Positions 35,744 through 40,291 of a stretch of 40,291 nucleotides of DNA are shown in pieces. The notes beneath the pieces were generated by a model that saw only the letters and a program-made list of their open reading frames with translations, was not told the origin of the DNA and did not search any database. This DNA is from Clitopilus passeckerianus. Taxonomy: Eukaryota; Basidiomycota; Agaricomycetes; Agaricales; Entolomataceae. The DNA is taken from contig CALYLX010000108.1 in assembly GCA_944990035.1 (NCBI GenBank), positions 1-40,291 of the forward strand, in the 5' to 3' direction. Every line of letters starts with the position of its first letter. Position 1 is the first letter of the stretch. Both the position numbers and the translations under genes were made by a program.

Positions 35744-36898
35744 ATGAGATTATTAAAAACACACGTTTTATTAAGATTAGTAAATTCTTATTTAGTTGAT
35801 TCTCCTCAACCTGCTAACATTTCATATATGTGGAATTTTGGTTCTTTATTAGGAGTTTGTTTAATAATACAAATCTTAACTGGTGCTTTTTTAGCCATGC
35901 ATTATACACCTAATGTCGATTTTGCATTTGATAGTGTAGAACATATCATGAGAGATGTAAATAATGGATGGATAATTAGATATACACACGCTAATGTAGC
36001 TTCATTCTTTTTCATCTTCGTATATATGCATGTAGCTAGAGGAATGTATTATGGATCATATAAATCTCCTAGAGTATTATTATGGTCTATAGGAGTTATA
36101 ATCTTAATCCTTATGATGGCTATTGCTTTTTTAGGTTATGTATTACCTTATGGTCAAATGTCTCTATGGGGAGCTACTGTAATTACTAACTTATTATCTG
36201 CAATACCAGTATTTGGACAAGATATAGTAGAATTAATTTGGGGTGGATTTTCTGTTTCAAATGCTACATTGAATAGATTCTTCTCTCTACATTATTTATT
36301 ACCGTTCTTATTAGCAGCTTTAGTTGTAGCTCATTTAATTACACTACATTTCCACGGTTCTAATAATCCTAATGGAGTAAATTCTAATGGAGATAGATAT
36401 GCATTCCATCCTTACTTTGTTTTTAAAGATTTAGTAACAATACTAGCATTCTTTTTAGTTTTATCTGTATTTGTGTTCTTTTTCCCTAATGCTTTAGGAC
36501 ACTCAGATAATTATATTCCAGCAGATCCTATGGTGACTCCAGCATCTATTGTTCCAGAGTGGTATCTATTACCTTTCTATGCAATATTGAGATCTATCCC
36601 TAATAAATTATTAGGAGTTTTAGCTATGTTCGGATCATTACTAATTTTATTAGTATTACCTTTAACAGATTTATCTAGATTAAGAGGAAGTAAATTTAGA
36701 CCTTTCTATAAATTAGCAAATTGGATCTTCTTCTCTATGTTTATTTTATTAATGTGGATTGGAGCTCAACACCCAGAAGAACCTTTTGTTCAAATAGGAC
36801 AAATTGCTACTGCATATTACTTTGCACATTTCTTAGTAATAGTGCCAATGATAGGTATAATTGAAAACACTTTAATGGATATTAATTATATTAAATAA
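35744..36898 (+). CDS. cob: Cytochrome b
   Basis: 384-aa catalytic subunit of complex III with two haem b groups and the Qo and Qi quinone sites. Haem ligands: H82 and H96 in the second helix and H182 and H196 in the fourth. The Qo loop contains [21 protein letters not shown]. At the positions where Qo-inhibitor resistance arises in fungi it has F129, G137 and G143 (sensitive-type residues). C-terminal features [27 protein letters not shown] and [14 protein letters not shown] look basidiomycete-like. No intron, no TGA. The start was chosen for the conserved [20 protein letters not shown] opening. Confidence 0.98.
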   Translation: MRLLKTHVLLRLVNSYLVDSPQPANISYMWNFGSLLGVCLIIQILTGAFLAMHYTPNVDFAFDSVEHIMRDVNNGWIIRYTHANVASFFFIFVYMHVARGMYYGSYKSPRVLLWSIGVIILILMMAIAFLGYVLPYGQMSLWGATVITNLLSAIPVFGQDIVELIWGGFSVSNATLNRFFSLHYLLPFLLAALVVAHLITLHFHGSNNPNGVNSNGDRYAFHPYFVFKDLVTILAFFLVLSVFVFFFPNALGHSDNYIPADPMVTPASIVPEWYLLPFYAILRSIPNKLLGVLAMFGSLLILLVLPLTDLSRLRGSKFRPFYKLANWIFFSMFILLMWIGAQHPEEPFVQIGQIATAYYFAHFLVIVPMIGIIENTLMDINYIK

Positions 36899-37099
36899 TT
36901 TTATTTTTACCCCCTTTTTTAAGACTTTTTATTAAAAGAGTGATTTAATAAAATTATAACCCTCCCTATAAAAAAACTAATATTTAATATTTTTCTAAAT
37001 AAAATTTTTTTAACTTTCTATTAAAGAAAATAAAATTAATTAAATTTAACTAATGAAAAGTACAATTATTAAAAGTTCTAAAAGAAAATTAAAAAAACT

Positions 37100-37366
37100 A
37101 TGAATCTATCCTTATTCTTATTTTTAATAGGTATACTAGGTTTTATTTTAAATAGAAAAAATATTATCCTTATGATCATAGCCATAGAAATAATGTTATT
37201 AGCCGTAACATTACTAGTATTAATTAGTTCTATTGGATTTGATGATAATATTGGACAAACTTTTAGTATATATATTATATCAATTGCTGGTGCAGAATCT
37301 GTAATAGGTTTAAGTATTTTAGTTGCTTATTATCGTTTAAGAGGTACAATATCATTAAGAACATAA
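37100..37366 (+). CDS. nad4L: NADH dehydrogenase subunit 4L
   Basis: 88-aa ND4L of complex I with three helices. Conserved: FILNRKNIILMIIAIEIMLL with the buried glutamate, and a second glutamate in SIAGAESVIGLSILVAYYRLRG. Its TAA stop shares its final A with the nad5 ATG (one-base overlap), the tight fungal nad4L-nad5 pair implying co-transcription and perhaps coupled translation. Confidence 0.97.
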   Translation: MNLSLFLFLIGILGFILNRKNIILMIIAIEIMLLAVTLLVLISSIGFDDNIGQTFSIYIISIAGAESVIGLSILVAYYRLRGTISLRT

Positions 37367-39343
37367 TGTATTTATCTATAATTATCTTACCCTTATTGGG
37401 TTCAATCGTATCTGGTTTCCTAGGTAGAAAAGTGGGGCAAACAGGATCTCATTTTATCACTTGTACATGCCTTTTATTATCTTCAATTTTAATGACTATA
37501 GCTTTTTATGAAGTAGGTCTTTGCGGTTCTCCTGTTAATATTGTATTAGGAAGTTGGTTAGACTCTGAAATATTAAATATTTCTTGGGAGTTTTATTTTG
37601 ATCAATTAACAGTATCTTTAGGGTTAGCTGTTTTATATTGTTCAACACTAATTCATATATATAGTATAGACTATTTATCTTCAGATCCTCACAACCAAAG
37701 ATTTTTTTCATATCTTTCTGCTTTCACAGGAGGTATGTTAATTTTAATTAGTGGAGGTAATTTTTTTGTAATGTTTGTAGGTTGGGAAGCTATTGGAGTA
37801 GTATCCTATTTATTAATTAATTATTATTTTACTAGAATACAAGCCAATAAAGCTGCAATGTTAGCCTTTACAATGAATAGAAGTGGTGATATGTTAATGA
37901 GTATTAGTTTCTTTGCAATTTTTGCAGTATTTGGATCTTTAAATTATTCTTCAGTTTTCACTTTAGTTCCTTATATTAATGAAACTTCTATATCTTTAAT
38001 TGGATTATTATTATTAGGGGGAGCTTTAGCTAAAAGTGCTAATATTCCTCTACATTCTTGGTTACCTGGAAGTATGGAAGCCCCTACACCTGTTAGTGCT
38101 TTACTTCATGCTGCTACTCTAGTAACAGCTGGTATTTACTTATTATTAAGAAGTTCTCCAATTTTAGAATATACTCCTACTGTATTATTAATCATTACTT
38201 TAATAGGTGCAACTACTGCCTTTTTTTGCAGGAACTTGTGGTTTATTACAAAATGATTTAAAAAGAATTATTGCTTTCAGTACAATATCTCAATTAGGTT
38301 ATATGATGATGTCTATTGGTCTAAGTCAATATAATGTAGCTTTAATGCATACTGTAAATCACGCTTTCTTTAAAGCTTTACTTTTCTTAGGTGCAGGTGC
38401 TGTAATTCATTCTTTCGCTGATCAACAAGATGTAAGAAGAATGGGAGGTTTAATTAAATTTTTACCTTTTACTTATTCTGTTATGTTAGTAGGTTCTCTA
38501 AGTTTATTAGCTACACCTTTCTTAACAGGTTTCTATAGTAAAGATTTAATACTAGAATTAGCTTATGGTCAATATAGCTTTAGTGGTATGTATGCTTATA
38601 TTTTAGGTTCTATTACAGCAGGTATAACAGCCTTCTATAGTTTTAGATTAATCAGTCTAGTATTCTTAACTGTACCTAATGGACAAAAACAGTCTTATTT
38701 AAATTCACATGAATCTAATATATTTGTAATTATACCTTTATTAATATTAGCTTTATTTAGTATATTCTTTGGTTATGTATTTAGTGATTTATTTGTAGGA
38801 GTCGGTTCAGATTTCTTTGCTAATTCTCTATTTATACACCCTAATAATATTTCTATTATTGAAGCAGAATTCTCTCTAAATCCTATAATTAAATTATTAC
38901 CAGCTATTTTAAGTTTAACTGGAGCTACTTTAGCTATATTTATGTACCATTTAACTCCTGAAATATTAATTAATTTAACTAATAATAATTTAGGTAGAAA
39001 AATATATAGTTTCTTAAATGGAAAATATTATTTTGATGTAATATATAATCACTTTATAGTAGAAAGAGGTTTACAATTAGGATATAAAATATCTAAAGAA
39101 ATAGATAGAGGTGTAATAGAATTATTAGGACCTTACGGATTAGCTAATGCTTTCACTAATACTGGAAAAAATATTGCTAAATTAGATACAGGTATAATAA
39201 CTACATATGCACTATATATTACTATAGGTTTATTATCATTATTATTTATAATCTTTGCTCCAGTTTTAATAGATACTTCTATGTTCTCTGAAATTAGATT
39301 ATTTATTATTTACTTTGCTTCATTAATTTTAGTCTTTATTTAA
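37366..39343 (+). CDS. nad5: NADH dehydrogenase subunit 5, with one frameshift
   Basis: Largest antiporter-like subunit of complex I, with the long C-terminal lateral helix. Conserved: FDQLTVSLGLAVLYCSTLIH, FVGWEAIGVVSYLLINYYFT with the functional glutamate, KSANIPLHSWLPGSMEAPTP, LLHAATLVTAGIYLL, NDLKRIIAFSTISQLGYMM and HAFFKALLFLGAGAVIHS. The frame breaks at a T7 run (38221-38227): one T fewer gives the expected TTAFFAGTCGLLQNDL. Corrected length is 658 aa, normal. Both parts are fully conserved, so a homopolymer overcall is likely. It overlaps nad4L by one base and is followed by rnl. Confidence 0.96.
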
Positions 39344-39569
39344 TAAATTAATTAATCATAGGAAGCACTACACAAAATACGAAGTAGTATTAACCCCTCG
39401 ATATACTGTAGGACTAGAAATAAAATTTAGTCACTGAATTAAAAATAATCTTTTACTAATTTTAAATTTATTCATAAAAAATCTTCAAATTTAAAAGTAT
39501 CGATGACAATATTGTAATAACATCAAAAATAATAATATTAATAATATTAATATTTAAAGTATTTTAAAG

Positions 39570-40291
39570 GGGTTATTATGGAGAAGTAGCAAATTTATTT
39601 AAAGGAGGCTATATAGCCAAATAGCTTATTTACATTCTTTAATTCAATTTAAAGATTATAAATGTGAAAATAAGTAAAATCCTAAGGTAAACCTTATTAT
39701 ATAACTACTTCCTGAAGTAAAACATTTTATTAAGGAAAGGAAAGGAAATCAACCGAGACTCCGAAAGTAATGGTGAGTGAAATCGGACTAGCCTAATTAA
39801 ATAAAAATAATTTGAATAACTCAAATATAATTAATAGTTGAATTTTAATATATAAAAAACAAACATTAATTATGTATTGGTTAGCATACTATTCTTTGAA
39901 TTTTTTAGTTTTTTAATTAATTCAGAGAATGAGTACTGTACTAAAGAAGGTATAAAATAAAGTCCTGTAAAATTATTTTATTAATTAAAAAATCAAGTAC
40001 GATGAGAGATAACTTGTCGGAATATAGGGGAACCATCCTCTAAGGCTAAGTATAATAAATTTAGCGATAGTGAAAAGTACTGTAAAGGAAACTATGAAAT
40101 TAGCAAGTGATACAACGAAAAAGAATAATTAAATTATTCTAGATGAAATAGAACCGTAAATAGTAACTCTATAAGCAGTCGAAATTCTACTTTAAAAAAT
40201 AAAGATTAAGAATAACGGCGTACCTTTTGCATAATGGGTCAGCTAGTTAATAGGAGTAGCAAGGTTAAAAGCCCTAGCGAAAGCGACTGGA
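39570..40291 (+). rRNA. rnl: Large subunit rRNA, 5' part
   Basis: This is the 5' portion of mitochondrial LSU rRNA; it continues at base 1. The conserved stretch around 39748-39790 (aaatcaaccgagactccgaa followed by a gtgagtgaaatcgg block) matches the bacterial 23S region near E. coli 180-220. Near 40226-40291 the motif ataatgggtcagctagtta and the gcaaggttaa block correspond to domain II entry. The 5' end is only approximate (about 39560-39590), because the first 150 or so rRNA bases are AT-rich and poorly conserved. It lies about 225 bases downstream of nad5 on the same strand. The window edge cuts the gene, so it is incomplete only because of linearisation. Confidence 0.9.

Overview
The window is a complete, gene-dense, AT-rich fungal mitochondrial genome opened inside the large rRNA gene. 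The 5' part of rnl ends at base 40291 and its continuation starts at base 1, so the molecule almost certainly maps as a circle of about 40.3 kb. Cytochrome b and ATP9 read most like those of Basidiomycota, and the only tRNA-Trp has a CCA anticodon, which as I recall occurs in several Basidiomycota. Class and genus cannot be fixed from the sequence alone.

Layout: rnl, trnV and cox2 (+); trnY, intron-split atp9 and a tRNA cluster H-E-L-N-P-S-M (-); trnG, atp6, a probable trnK, five-exon cox1, atp8, tRNAs C-R-S-Q-M, an orphan membrane ORF, nad2-nad3, trnW-L-R and rns (+); cox3, an orphan ORF fragment, rps3, tRNAs M-T-F-A, nad4, nad6 and trnD (-); a variant trnI, nad1, trnI, cob, nad4L-nad5 and back into rnl (+). 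All 14 standard respiratory and ATP-synthase genes, rps3, both rRNAs and about 26 tRNA genes are present, enough to decode every codon family. Transcription probably diverges around 7.5-7.7 kb and 32.65-32.98 kb and converges around 4.4-4.95 kb and 23.6-24.5 kb.

There are five group I introns. Four are in cox1: i1 has a broken LAGLIDADG ORF, i2 an intact LAGLIDADG ORF, i3 a frameshifted LAGLIDADG ORF and i4 a GIY-YIG ORF. One ORF-less intron in atp9 shares core sequence with cox1-i4. The exon junctions proposed here give full-length cox1 (527 aa) and atp9 (73 aa).

Four things deserve attention. (1) Single-base frameshifts at short homopolymers break nad4, nad5, rps3 (about five times) and the cox1-i3 endonuclease; these may be assembly errors or something biological. 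(2) UGA appears at tryptophan positions only in intron ORFs (and perhaps at the end of an orphan ORF), while the only tRNA-Trp has anticodon CCA. (3) A family of GC-rich hairpin clusters is scattered through spacers and resembles in-frame insertions in nad2 and rps3. (4) The leaders of atp9 and cox2 are duplicated in front of orphan reading frames. I found no clearly new enzymatic system.
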